A stretch of 64,000 nt of DNA, from NCBI GenBank assembly GCA_015501055.1, contig JADNYV010000017.1, forward strand, positions 62,001-126,000, given 5' to 3'. Source of the stretch: Mucidula mucida (Eukaryota; Basidiomycota; Agaricomycetes; Agaricales; Physalacriaceae). A model generated the notes under the pieces. That model was not told the origin of the DNA, did no database searches, and worked only from the letters and a program-made list of their open reading frames with translations. This document shows positions 10,349 to 22,418 of this stretch, one piece after another. Positions within the stretch are counted from its first letter, which is position 1; each line of letters opens with the position of its first letter. The translations under genes were made by a program, and so were the position numbers.

Positions 10349-12019
10349 TCAAGCCACAGTAATAGGGAAGCCCATTGCTTGCTTACCCAACAAATTCGTG
10401 ATGTCTTCTGCTCTTCCTGTACCCACAAAGTCCTTTTCGTCCTTTGTTGTGTCAGGATAATCTGGTGGGCGGACACCTTGGACAAAGCTTTCCCGTTGAC
10501 GTTCAATGTATGCCTTATTCATCGGCGTCAAAGGGACCGCAGGAATATACATGACTTGAACAATACGAGTTAGCGTAAGACGTTAATCGCAGGAACATGG
10601 GATACGTACCGGCAGAATCTCCAGAGCCCGTATGCTCTTGCTCGACAGAGTGTATCATATCGCAGTGCCAGAAGACAGTGTCGCCAGGATTGACTTTAGG
10701 CACGGAGGTCATAGTATCATCTAGACGAAGATGCGGATGCATCTCCGGAGTCGGACGAGGTCCATGCCAGCCTCCATTAGTTGCAATAATGCCAGGGAAC
10801 TCGGCGTATGAAATGTCAAAGGTCCAGTTCTTCGCATCAAGAATATCGGGCGAGTCGGTCGCCACCAGTGGCCGGAAGAAGGGCCGAAGAATCAGATATG
10901 CGTTGGACAGCAAGACGTCTGGGAAAACCTTCAGAGTTCCTTGCGTCGGTGCCGTTTCACTATCCGATACGTGAACTTGATGAAGGTAGATATGAATCGG
11001 CCTATATACCTCATTGCCAGCCATCCCTGGAAGCTCCGGAAGATGGAAGACTAAGATGAAGGTGAGAAGGTGTTTGTTTAGCTGGATTGGGTGGACAAAC
11101 CTGATTGGGCCTACGATACATGGAGTGTCGGGCACTGATACGGCCGCCAAGGGCGAAAGGGTCGTGCTGACGCCAGTTACCGTTCAATATGTCCTCGAAG
11201 CATGTACGGAAAGTAGGGTCTTCCCATCGCTCGATCGAGCCGCCTATGCAAGACGTCAGATCTACGCGTCAGATGTCGGTTCTCGATCAGTTCGAAGCTA
11301 CACAAACCATCAATGTGGGGAGGATGCCTGTCCCACGCTACTCCAGGGTGTCTGATACGGAAACGATCTGCGTAGCTCAGAGGAGTAGACAGGTCTACGC
11401 CTGTTAAGTCTTGTCCCGGCTTGCCATGGTATAGGTTGTTCAACCAAGATTGAACAACGAGCATGTTGGGATGGGCGCGCGCCTCGACCTGAGGCTTGGT
11501 CCAACTATAAATAGTAGTAGTTATCTCATTCTATCTGGCAGGTAGGTAACTTACTAGAGCTGGAAGAATTGCTTATCCTCATCTGGGAAGCCTGAACGAG
11601 CATGTGAACGGAACAAAGTACGTATAGACGACAGTCTTACCGTCAACGTCGGGATTGGCCTTCACGAACTCCTCAAGTGATTTCTTCCAGGAAAGCGCTT
11701 GAACGTCATCCACAACATCGTGGACGACAACACATCCTTTGCGCTTGACTTCTTCCAGCTTCTCAGCAGGTAGACTGTCAAGATCTGCAAAGTCGATTTG
11801 CGGTATGTACTGATTAATCGTAGATGAGTACGCACGAGGTCGATCAACAGCAGGAAAACGTACATTGGGACCGCCTTTCTTGATAGCTTCAGTCGCCTTG
11901 GTGAGTTCCCCAAGAATGTCGGCCCAAGAGCGTGTAGCGCGTTCTTGGAAATCGGGGTAGGAGTCCGCAATCTCCTTCTTGATTTCTCTGAAGTGGTCAG
12001 GCGCGGGGGTAGCAGACAT
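10349..12019 (-). CDS. DUF1479 (YbiU-like) protein, putative Fe(II)/2-oxoglutarate dioxygenase fold
   Basis: The family is named after E. coli YbiU and is widespread in fungi; its substrate is unknown and a cupin-like 2OG-oxygenase fold is the usual inference. The start at 12019 gives MSATPAPDHFREIKKEIADS. Conserved blocks in order: KGCVVVHDVVDD with ALSWKKSLEEF; FPDEDKQFFQLYWTKPQVEA; HPNMLVVQSWLNNLYH; YADRFRIRHPGVAWDRHPPH, where the HxD-type pair sits just after in HIDG; RSFQGWLAMSETAPTQGTLK; GDTVFWHCDMIHSVEQEH, where the second metal-ligand His is likely; and a C-terminal Pro-rich end. At least six introns join correctly with no frame problem. It is divergent from MRC1 with 450 bp between the starts. 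Confidence 0.85.
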
Positions 12020-12471
12020 GGCTGTTTGGGAAAAGGAATTGAAAAGGAACGGCTCGTCCTTTCGTTAAATACTCCCCGTGACTGTTGTTTATCCGTGGAT
12101 TGTCCGGACCGTAAACAACATAGCTAAAGTCACGAGAATGCGACGAAATGAAATTTACGTCGTATCTCAAGAGATGCGATTCGTCGATGAAGCCCCAAGA
12201 GAACAGCAATAGTCATGCGACGATGTTGTCGGTTGGATAGGCCGAAACGGGCGCTCAGGATAGGAGAGCTGTGCTAAAGGGTGCAAATGCAGATAGGGAG
12301 AAAAACAGCAGAGATATTATCATGTTTGGAGGAGAAGGAGCAGAAAGAGATCGGTACTTTCGGACCGGCATGCCGGAACGCGTAAGTCACGCGATTGTGA
12401 CCAGCCGTAACGTCAACAGTCTTCGCCTCAGCCTCGCACCACTCGAGAGTCAATTTTGCTCGTCAAAGGAC
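12020..12471. other. Divergent promoter region, DUF1479 / MRC1
   Basis: About 450 bp between two divergent start codons. An open frame continues upstream of the MRC1 ATG but has no protein-like features. It must hold both promoters. I recognise no specific element. Confidence 0.5.
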
Positions 12472-15400
12472 ATGACGCTTGAATCATCGTCGTCCATAGT
12501 GCTCGACTCGGAGCCTCCTTCTGCGCCGCCGCCGCCCAAGCCGCGAAAGACGTATGGAAAACGCAAGCAGGATGTCCCCACCGGCGACGCCGCCTCTGAA
12601 GGCGCCATGGACGCGTCACGACTGCTTCCACTTGGCCTATAACTGTGGAAAGCCGCTTGGGCGCCCTAACGGGCAGCTCCGGCCACGTCGTGCATGGCAC
12701 GACGCAGGATACGTACAATGGCGATAGTAAGCCGAAGCAGTTCTCTATATGGGACAAGCTAGCAGAGATTGACAAAGACTTTGATGAGAAGGAAGAGCAT
12801 GAAGGCCAACATTCCATTCACAACCCTACCGACAACCTACAATCACCGTCACTCTCTTCGCGGAGGAAATCTACAAAATCCCCTTCACCGCCCCTTCACT
12901 ATCGTAAAGGGAAACAAATATCCTCCTCTCCTATATCCAAAGACGTGGTCGCCGATGATCTTTTTGCTGACGAAGAGAGACTTGTTCCATCGGCATCCTC
13001 TTCTGCCCGTCCGACTCCCCCTCCTCCAACTCAAGATACCCCGCCTACATCTGAAGATGAAAATCGACGCGCCAGACCATCCAAACCAGCGCGACGTGAC
13101 GCCTCTCATCCCCCTCGACCTACTAAATCGCGCTCTGTCAAGCCCTTGGAAGAGTCACGGAAAAGAAAGAGCAAACTCAAGGTATGGTGGTTGTATCATC
13201 GTCGATATACCTTTACACACGTGTGTAGGCACCCACGAAGAAGGAGCTACAGGCGACGGCCAAAGACAGCGTCCGTATAGCGAACGAGCGGCAGATCTCC
13301 CTCCCCAGGACCCACAATAAACTGCTCAGCACGGCGGCACTATTTGAGATGCTGTGAGTGTCCTTAGCTGTTCTCGTTGGTTACCACTGAACCACATCCT
13401 TGTAGGCAAAAGTCAAAGCAAGATTCAGACCCTATCCAGGAGTTTTCATCGCCCGCCGCTCACCCGTCGGCATCCACCTCTATTCTCCGCAGGAGCCCAC
13501 CGAATCGACTATCGATGAAGCGCAGGAAAACTCCGACGATGACTTGCCAGAAGTTTCCCAGTTACTGGAAGAACAAAAACTGAAGCCCTCTCTGAGAGAT
13601 TACAAAATGTCTCTTCTCAGTAAACGAAGGCCTCACCTCTCCGAATCCGAATCTGATGACGACCTGGAGATCGTGGATACTCCTTCAATGAGTGGAAAAT
13701 CCAAGCATAATACGTCGAGCGCGACTTTCCCCACTAAAGCCAAGGACTTGGATAAGCTTCTGATAGAACGCGCGCGCGCGGCTGCTGAAAAGGAGCGACA
13801 ACGGAAAGAGGATGAATGGTTGAGCCTTGGAGGGCGAGTGAAGGAAGATCAAGGTCTGGCACAGCCTGAAGCGAGCACGAGTAAATATGTAGAGGCTGGT
13901 TTGGCACATCATCAGGCTGCCGACGAAGGAGACATGGCTGCAGAGGACGACGACGACGAAGATTACGATGATGAGGACTATTTGCCCCACCAGTATGAGG
14001 AGGAGGAAGCAGGCATATATCCTGACGGTGAGATTGGGCTTTCCGATGATGAAGCAGGGGATCAGGACCGGACGATGGTTGACGAAAATGACGACCCGGA
14101 CGAGGAGGAGGAGGAAGACAACGGAGCTGTCATTAGGCCTCGTCGACGTGCTATTGTCGCCGAGGATTCTGACGTGGAAATGGACGAGAACGATACGCCA
14201 AATATCATCACGCGTCAAGAATCTTCGCCATCAGAGAGTCGATCCGAAGAGGAAGGAGACAAAGAGAACGAGGACATTGCTGAAAACAAGGAAAACGCTT
14301 GCTTTACACGTCCTGTTTTTCAACGCCACGGGGAATCTTTGCATGGCCTTGAAGGTGATTTCACTCAAAACCTACGACTGCCATTGGGTACTTTGGAAAA
14401 AGAGTCTTCCTCACCATTGTCTTTCATGGATCGACTGAAACAGGATTCGACAGGCGACCTACAGTTTACACCTCTAAAATTCGGTGGAGAGTCATCGTTC
14501 TCCCAGTCATCCCAAGAAACGCTTCATGAAACGCCAGCGTTACAGCCAGGGTTCGACGACTTGTTTTCGGCCACAACTCAGAAGCCGAAGCTACAGAGCC
14601 TCACTCGAGAAGACACTTTCACTCGCTTGTTCGGCAATGTAGGTTCTGGTCATGTCGGTTCTGCTTATAACTTACCTAAACATGACAGGTTCGCAAGCAC
14701 CATGACGATGACCTAGGATTGACACAGGACGTGGCTCTCCAACCAGCATTCGAGGCTGAGGAAAGTCTGAAGCGCAAGGCCGACGACATTTTCGCGAAAG
14801 AGCAAGACTTTCTGCTCAGAGAATCGGTTGTTGAGACGCGAAAAGAGCCAGAGCTATTCGTCAATGAGAATGGGTAACGTCATTTCGTCAGCACTGAAGG
14901 TTTCATGTACTGAAAGGTTTTTCAGGTTTCTGACGCAGACACGCCCATCCGCAAACACCGAGAGCCAGTTACCTCTACCGACGCCCTCTCGCCTAAGCGA
15001 ATTGTCGTTACCAACGCCTAGCCTGGGCAGTCAATTTCTGTCGCCATATCTTTCTCGACAGACACAAGAAAGAGAACCGTTGGGGACGCTGTCTTTCACG
15101 CCATCTCAGAGAGCACATAAATCACGTTTCGTACAGCGCTCGTCGACTATCAACACGGGCTACCAGTCAAGCCCGTCGCCTAGTCCTAGTCGGAAGCCCC
15201 AGTTACCACGTCCCAAAGTCAGGCTAGCAAAATCCGAATTCGTTGAAGGCGAGGCAGAGGAGAGCGACGAGGATGAAATGCGAGGGTTTGGAGTCGTGCA
15301 CAAGACGGGCGACGATGAGGATCTCGACGGAGAAGACCAGGACAGGAATCTGGAATCTTTAGTGGATGATGTTCAGATGGACGACGAAACCATTGCGGCC

Positions 15401-16460
15401 GAAAAAGTTCTAGAGAAAGTCAGGTATGTCGTTGCAAATCGCAGAGTTGCGGGTTTGCTAATTTCGGTAGGGAACATGCGGAACATGATGACCAGGAGCT
15501 AGAAAAACTACATAAGGCTGCCGTCGAGGGAAAGCTGCGTACTCTCAAGCGAAAGAAAAAAGTTGGATTCGGGGAAGATAGTGATGATGAAGACGATTAC
15601 GACGACGTGGACGTGAACAATCAAAGACTTCGTGCGAAGATGGCCAAGAAAGACCCTAAAGGCATCGCTGATTTAGGCAAGTGATATTTGACGCGTCCAC
15701 CCACTTCTGCTAATTGTTTTCTAGCTGAAAATCCGGAGACTCAGCCTTTCGCTGCGGCGTACAGAGTTCCAGAAAATGATGAGGACCTGTTTCCTATCGA
15801 GGCTGCAGGGGTCGAGGAGGATGATCAAATGGACGAGCAAGAGCAAGTCAGTCGAGCTGAGGTTCTTCGGGAGATGCTTGACACCACGCATGACGAGCAG
15901 GTACGCGTTTTCTGTCCTTCCTCCCGCTCCTTTTGAATGTGTGTGCCCAGGACGAAGAGATTGTCTTCGACCCTCATGATGTTTCTCATGTCGATGCCGA
16001 GGATGATGATGATGATGATGATCAAGCGAACATGGTGGTCAAAGTGGCTGATTCAAAGCTGGCGGCAGCTGGTGCCAGTAGAAATCGCCGGGCGGTTGAC
16101 GATGACCCGAACTAGAAGAGTCGCAGGTGAGAAAATGTCCTCAGCAAGTGAGATGGACACGATTACTGAAAGACATTGTAGTTTGGACAGCGTTCGACAA
16201 CTAATGCCGATTACCTCAATCGGATGCAGAAGTGGGCTAAGGACGAGAAGCGTCCGGGCAGAGTAGGCGCGTCAAGTCGCTCGGTGCATAGCGCCGCAAT
16301 CACGGGGCACAAGAACGTGAAGGCTGGAGCCGGTTCCGTGCGGAAAGGTGTAGCCAAGCAGACAGAGTCGATTTCGACGGGAAAGCGAAAAGCACCTGTG
16401 AAGCCCGCGCCGAGTTTACTGGTTGGCCCGAGTCTGGATAGGTCGAAGCGGTTCGCTTAG
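12472..16460 (+). CDS. MRC1: Replication-checkpoint mediator Mrc1/claspin, several frameshifts
   Basis: Mrc1 travels with the replication fork and passes stalled-fork signals to the checkpoint kinase. The protein is long, acidic and mostly disordered. It has Ser-Gln/Thr-Gln-rich stretches in the middle, an acidic block (13,930-14,130) and, at about 15,240, KSEFVEGEAEESDEDEMRGF, which is the hallmark of the MRC1-like domain. Further exons give VEGKLRTLKRKKKVGFGEDS, RLRAKMAKKDPKGIADLAEN and a final exon ending PSLLVGPSLDRSKRFA. Splice sites are mostly clear. Three jumps without a fitting intron occur near 12638, 13496 and 16107, each consistent with one missing base. The start choice (MTLESSSSIVLDSEPPSAPP) is the first Met with coding character. 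The N-terminal part is weakly conserved, so the first jump is the least certain. Confidence 0.75.
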
Positions 16461-17936
16461 CCGCCAGAGATGGAGTATTTTCTTTTATTATGTATATATT
16501 TCTTCTTCTCGCAATGTAATCTACACAGGATCTAGTTAATGTATGATGTGCGTATGCCACGAAAGGTCAAGCTTCAGACCTTGTGAATTCTCAAAGGCGG
16601 ACATCCTATTCGACAAATGACATTGACGTGGTGAAATTCAAGCAATTTTCTATAAATCTGACCATCATGGTGACAGTATCGTTCAAAGTACCCGAGACAT
16701 AAACATATGTTGTGGCGCAGCTCTCACATGCCGACGATGATCCCGATCTTGAGGGGTTCGAATTGTGTCGACGTGCACAGCACTATTTCGTAATCTCACG
16801 TCTCGCTCCCCTAATATTTCAACAGTTTTTGAGGGAGGATAACAAACCTACTCACGGATTGAAAAAAATCTGATTGAGAACTGCAACCGGATGTAATGTG
16901 GCGCTGACCAAGAACTGTGATGAAGGATTTGTAACGGATGGCGCGTGATTCTGACAAGGATTTGCTGAGCAAGTTGTCGTGTGCCATCGGATGCGACCTT
17001 GTTGACATTCGCGGAGCAGACGGGCTCAAGATGAGAACCGGCCGGTAGTCGACGTGTGCCGCGATCACAAGATCGTGAAGTGCGCGGGTTGGTTCGGAAA
17101 GGCTCAGCACTCGTCAGCTTCGCCAGTCAGCGCAGAAGGCGGGAGTATTTTGTTTATTCGCAACCTAGTGGGGGAAGAAGGCAATCTGACGAGACTCAAG
17201 GACGCGGCAGTTACATCAGGTAGAACGTTGCGTCGAATTCTTCATCTGAATGTACACGTTGTAATTCATAAATACCTCCACGGATCGACCACCGGTTAGA
17301 TCGGTCATCAAGTATCCTTAGTGGCGCAGTAAAAGAGCTGAGTTTAGAGGGAGGCGATGTTCGTCCGAAAGCGAAGATGGCCTCACAGGTTGAAGATCGA
17401 GTCCCTAGCGGACCACAGCACTAATGTCTCCGTGTCCACCAGCGAGTCCCAGAAGATGTAGTTATTTGAGCATCGAGAATCGACAGCGGGTCGAGGGTAA
17501 GATTGTGGAAGATTGGAGTCCCGCTGCACGTCATGACCCGCGTATGAAGCGGCTAGCATGAAGGATAAGTACAGATTGGTGTAGAGTTTCGTCCTTAGAG
17601 AGTCGTTAGAGCGTCAGGGTCGTGTTTAAGCTCGAGACCAGGTTGGAAAAGGCCTTTGGTGGCCAGACAGAAGCTCAGATGATATATGCAACCTCCTGAT
17701 ACTGAGGGTACGAATATACCGAGGGCTGACAGACGATTGAATGGCTGAACGCCAATGGTCTACGCCGAGCGGTGTCAGACCTGCTTACGTGACGACGAAC
17801 TCGGATGAGCTGATATAACGCGGGTAATTTACGACCCCAAAAATACACCAACCTGGTTGCTGACGACCCTCTGCTCGTCGTCGCACCCGTTCCCGAGGCC
17901 AGGAGGCTTGCGCCCTCGAGCAGCCCGCCGTTCACC
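16461..17936. other. Gene-poor stretch
   Basis: Almost 1.5 kb without any supported gene. Open frames on both strands are short and lack motifs, splice logic or compositional bias. It holds the MRC1 3' flank and possibly regulatory DNA for the weak gene that follows. I see no clear repeat or RNA gene. Confidence 0.5.
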
Positions 17937-18638
17937 ATGTTGGCCCTCGTGCTGGCCTCCGCGCTCACCGCCATTCTATTTGTCTATCTCTTCATGCCCG
18001 CCCTATGGCATGCTATCATGGCCATTGATGAATTCGACGCTCACGAGTCTAGTCTCACCGCCGTTGCTGCTCGTGAGCCCTGCTCCTCCCTGGGCGTCTC
18101 TCATTGCTTATATCTGCCTCCAGGTAACCCTTTCCGAGAAAGTGGACCGCCTGCCAATATGGCCAAGTTAATTTTGCTCAGGCAAAAGGTACACCAAAGC
18201 TGTTGCATCCCAAGAACTTTCCACTGACTCTTTTGCGCGCGCAGATACAGTCCACTAACAGGAGACGACGCAACTCATCCCATACGCGCCAAGCGCCGCG
18301 ATCCTATAACACCCCATCCCGACCAAAACCCACCTGGATTCGCTTCCGGCGGCCTTTTGGCGCAAAACAGTACTGAACAAGGCTCGGTTCCTATTTGGTC
18401 GTCGCTATATGTCGTGCTTTCGCGCTTTGATTATATCCTGTGCACCCATCTTCGTTTGATTTATTCAACCCCCCCACACACACACACTCCTCCGCCCTAC
18501 TTACCCATATCCAACTATACTCATTTACCTTTTACTTCATACCCGCCGAGTTGTGTATTCAGTCTCGTGCATTTATTTAGGTCGTTCGGTTGTTGTGTAC
18601 ATTATCTTTGCGAGCGGGAAAGAAGTCTACGAATATAA
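17937..18638 (+). CDS. Hypothetical small protein with N-terminal membrane anchor (tentative)
   Basis: I do not recognise this. From the ATG at 17937 it reads MLALVLASALTAILFVYLFM, a hydrophobic signal or anchor, followed by a short hydrophilic stretch ending HCLYLPPG. Two GT-AG introns (about 18123-18181 and 18190-18246) can be removed in frame, joining LPPGKR to YSPLTGDDATHPIRAKRR. The frame then stays open to a stop at 18638, although its last third is Pro/His/Ser-rich and crosses a CA repeat, so the true end may be earlier. The splice sites and the anchor support a small secreted or single-pass protein. The lack of any family match keeps confidence low. It could also be chance. Confidence 0.35.
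18475..18488 (+). repeat. Short CA microsatellite
   Basis: A run of CA dinucleotides after a C-rich tract. It lies inside the doubtful 3' part of the preceding hypothetical gene and hints that this part may be untranslated. Confidence 0.5.
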
Positions 18639-19373
18639 AACACAATACCCCAAACTGCTGTGTACCCCGTGAAGCGGTGTGAACGATACCGTTACTGACG
18701 GCATTCTAATCAATGTTGAACTTCTCTCGTCCAGCGAGCTGACCACCTCCGACTAAGGCCGCCTCTGTTCCTACTGGCCGTGGATGCACCGATTCTTTCC
18801 GGTTGCTTCAGTATTGACTCTTTCTTGCGGTTACCATCTCACCATCCGCTGATGATTGTAATGTCGGAGAATAACCGAAACGCGTACAGGACGCAGTTAA
18901 CAGATCCTTGACGCGTGAAAGAGGCAGGCAGTACCGATACATCACCCAAATTAGTCAGAGTTGTGAATCATCTTCGTGAACCTATGCAGGAGCAGTCAAT
19001 ACATACTGGAGATGCTTGTAACGTGTCGATTACAGTATCGGATGGGCTACGAGTTTATAGCAAACGAGACTAAGCAGGAGAAGAACGTAGGAGACATCGA
19101 GACAAAGTCTAAGGCAAAAAAGGACGGTAAGACGACGGGACAGAAGCATACATATAGATGAAAAGCTGGATAGAATTCCTGTGAGGAAAAGCTTAACTTC
19201 AGAGCTACTGGGATATCATCCAAGCATTGATACAACGTCGACGTTCCAGTTTAGATGTGCCTCATCAGCAGTAGATTGGACGATTCTCTCATAGAAAGGT
19301 CATATCGACGCGTTCTCGCCGCAGAAAGACGCGATAGCAGGATGTCCAGCGCGGTCACTGTGCAAGAAGGTGA
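18639..19373. other. Intergenic upstream of the FAD-oxidase tandem
   Basis: About 735 bp with no supported gene. The small open frames lack motifs. Confidence 0.5.
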
Positions 19374-19528
19374 GTCACGGGTGACTATCACTCTTCATCC
19401 GGTCCTACGATGTCCGGCCCACTGGTCCTCGTGAACACAAATGCTGCTAATCCAGGCGCCCTGCGTGAAATTTCACGCCGCCTATTAATGAATGTCTTTA
19501 GAAACGAGTTCTTACCCTCTGTTTCGCC

Positions 19529-21932
19529 ATGGTTCTTCCACTCGTTCTCATTCTCGTCGCGGCGGTTGAAGTTCACTTGCTGCTGCTTCAACTGAAGACT
19601 GGCAGAAACTCTCTGTTGCTCTGAAAGGTCGTCTGCACTCTGCTTTACCTCTATCTAGCCCTTGCTTTCCGATTGTTAATGGTCTCAACAACACTGTTAA
19701 CGAAACGACCTGTGCAACGATTCAAGCTGGGTATAGCAGTCCGACCTTTCGACCGCCTCAACTCAGCGTTTTTATGCAGGTGCGAACTTCTGAGCAAAGT
19801 ACATCTACGAAAATGTTGACAAGTCGATCGACCCAGCCTCAATGGGAGACGTGCCAGAGCATGGAAGAGAAATGCTTACTGGACGCGTCGAATCCTGAAA
19901 ACGCTGCAGCTTGGTCGAATACAGATTGTAAGCAAGGGAGTATCCCCCAGTACTGTTTATGAACTCGCTTGTGAATGTGCGTCCTGCTGTAATTGACTCT
20001 AGCGGTTTTAGATCGATATCCAGACTCCAAGGGACGTACAGAAAGCGCTCAAGTTCTCAGCCGAGACTGGTGTTCCTTTGTCAATCAAGAATTCAGGTTA
20101 TGACTATTAAAGGTCGTTCTAGTCTGAAAGGATGGTTAGGGCTATGGGCATGTACCGTTCTCAGAGAATGATTCGAAGTCTGTTGACTAGCACCCCTTCA
20201 AGACGCGTAATTTGGACACAGTAGGCAACTTGCGGGTCAATTGGTCTTCCGTCTAATAGCACTACCAGTTCTCTTACTCCGATGAATTTGTCCCAAAAGG
20301 CGGGAATGTTACTTACGAGCGCGCGATTACTATTGGTGTAAGTGCTGGTTTCTGACGCCTGTCTAACGTCTGTCTAATGAGATACAGGCCGGCGTGACTT
20401 TCGAATCTCTCTATGCTTTCGCGGATATGAACAATGTCACATTTATTGGCGGGTATCATCAGACCGTCGGTCCTAGTGGCGGTTGGGTAATGGTTACATT
20501 GAGCCTCGCACCCGCTGAGGGGGACGCTTCCTGACCTTTGTTTCCAGGGTGGCGGGCATAGCATCCTGAGTCCTGTATATGGTCTTGGTGTTGACCGAGT
20601 GGTATGTATGATAGTGGTTTCGCTCACGGCTCTTAAGTTATTCTGTCGCAGCTTCAGTTCAGAGTCGTTACTCCTGACGGTGTTTACCGAACTACGAACG
20701 CGTTCGAAAACAGCGATTTGTTCTGGGCTATCCGTGGAGGAGGAGGTGGCTCTTTTGGAGTTGTCTTGGAGTCGACGATGCTTGCAGAGCCAGCGATGAG
20801 GTTACAGGTGTAGGTTTCGAGTTCCTTCTGTATAAAGTCTAAACATTCGAATCATTCGACCTAGGGCCTCTATATCTTTCAATGGAACGTCTGATACGGC
20901 CCCAGAGTTCTTGAAGCTTCTCGTAGAGCATAGCTACAGATGAGGCACGGAAGGCTGGGGTGGGCATATGAATGTAGGAACAATAATCTTTCGCTCGCCT
21001 TTCGCTGACACTGCCGCCTAGCCAAGCGGTATCATCAACGTTACTCCTCTGTTGACGCTAGAAGAGGCGACAACATCAGTCCAGCCTGTCGTAGACTACG
21101 CCTTGGACACAACGGAACCGCTGTGGTAGAGCAAATGCCTTCTTGGCAGGCGTTTTTTTCCAAATATGTTCTCGCTGCGGAAGGCGCCGTCGGGAACGAG
21201 CTTCTCCCGGCCAGTCGTCTTATTCCCGCTGATCTCTTTACAACAGAAGATGGACGGGCGAAAATAACCAGTCTTCTTGTCAACATGATCCAGCAGTATC
21301 GCTCCAGTCCGTACATCATTATGGGTACGCCGTTCCTGTATGCCGGGGCCGCGAATGCGACGAGCGTTACGCCGGCCTGGAGGAATTCTCTTTGGCATGT
21401 ATGTTATTGCGCAGATAAACTCTTGCAGGTGCTCAAACAAACCTGATTTCAGCTAAACGGACATTCCAACTTTACTTACAGCTCGACAGTGGCTACTATC
21501 GAGGAACAATATAAGATCGCCAACAAAATCGGGCAACTGATGCGGGATGTCGCACCGGGGCTTATGTTGTACGTCGTTGTGTTCCTGTTGAACGAACGAG
21601 AGATCTGACTTTGCTAGAACGAGGCCAATGTGCATGAGCCTGATCATGAAGGTGTGCCGGGTGCCAACTTAGCCCTCCGCGCTAAGTAATAACATCTTCG
21701 CAGTCTCCTTCTGGGGCCCCAATTATCCGGCACTCCTGGCGATCAAGAAGAAATAGTACGGATGATTCCTTCATTCTTTACGATTGCTCTAACATTCTTC
21801 CAGTGCTCCTCACTCACTCCTTGACTGTTGGCAATGTGGTAAGAGAGTACTGGCTTGTCAGGATCATGGTGCTGACTACTCCCAGTCGGCTGGAAAGGTC
21901 CTGCTGACACCCGCTACGCCTGTTATTTGTGA
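19529..21932 (+). pseudogene. FAD-linked oxidase (BBE-like), dead upstream copy
   Basis: First member of a tandem pair with the gene at 22419-24812, recognisable over its whole length and sharing its exon-intron plan. Lesions seen directly: the secretion leader after [12 protein letters not shown] is out of frame relative to the second copy; the flavin-binding loop reads SGYDY then stop, because the codon for the flavin-linking His is now Tyr and an extra T is present (about 20105-20115); a TGG Trp codon has become TGA at 20941-20943 in the segment matching [10 protein letters not shown]; and seven bases are missing near 21558 just before the BBE segment. The C-terminus (VGWKGPADTRYACYL) still reads. 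These independent hits mean it cannot make a flavoenzyme. Parts of it remain very close to the second copy, including introns. Confidence 0.85.
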
Positions 21933-22418
21933 TGTACTACTTTCGGATACACAGATTTCGAAAGCACGTTAGCTTTTCTAACAGCCATTGTGACGAGCCC
22001 TGTTCTTGAGCTTGTCCCTGGTAAAGAGGTACATCTCCCTTGACAGTGCAAGGCGGTTGGATAGTCCTTGGGCTCTAGTTGTGCATTACTAGAGCAGGTG
22101 CGGGGACAATGGCGATGTAAAGGCGTTATGAGGGTCGTAGGAGGAGGCAAGACAGAGTAACGTCCTGAAGAGTTTACTGCAAGTGTAAAATCAATGGGCG
22201 TCACGAGTGACTAGCGACTCTTCGGCATTTCACTCCGGCTCTACGATGACCAGACTATCTATACCTCCGTATAACTTCTTATAATTATCTAATTAGTTTT
22301 AAAAAAAATACCAGACTTGCAGTCCTCGTGCAGGCGAATGTTGCTCACTTAGAAGCCTGCGTGAGAATGCACGCCGCCTATTAATGTCTAGAAATGAGTT
22401 CTTGCCCTCCATTTTGCC
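21933..22418. other. Spacer between tandem FAD-oxidase copies
   Basis: About 490 bp. The right half (from about 22200) is homologous to the region in front of the first copy, so the duplication includes upstream DNA. It is interrupted by a small AT-rich insertion. Confidence 0.6.
22249..22317. mobile_element. 53-bp AT-rich insertion flanked by 8-bp direct repeats
   Basis: The region in front of the second FAD-oxidase copy contains 53 AT-rich bases (22257-22309) absent at the matching place in front of the first copy. The octamer ACCAGACT occurs on both sides (22249-22256 and 22310-22317), as expected for a target-site duplication. Eight bases is the size made by hAT-type transposases. No terminal inverted repeats are obvious, so it may be a footprint or a very short non-autonomous element. 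Confidence 0.45.

Noticed and set aside
13930..14130. Acidic codon repeats (GAT/GAG/GAC runs) as a microsatellite of its own
   Set aside because: They encode the acidic tract of MRC1, normal for the family.
16750..16775. GGTTCGAA-like B box suggesting a tRNA gene
   Set aside because: No matching A box, acceptor stem or cloverleaf around it on either strand.
19529..21932. Treating the upstream FAD-oxidase as another victim of sequencing deletions
   Set aside because: Its lesions include a Trp-to-stop substitution, a His-to-Tyr substitution, an insertion and a 7-bp deletion, not just one-base losses, so genuine pseudogenisation fits better.
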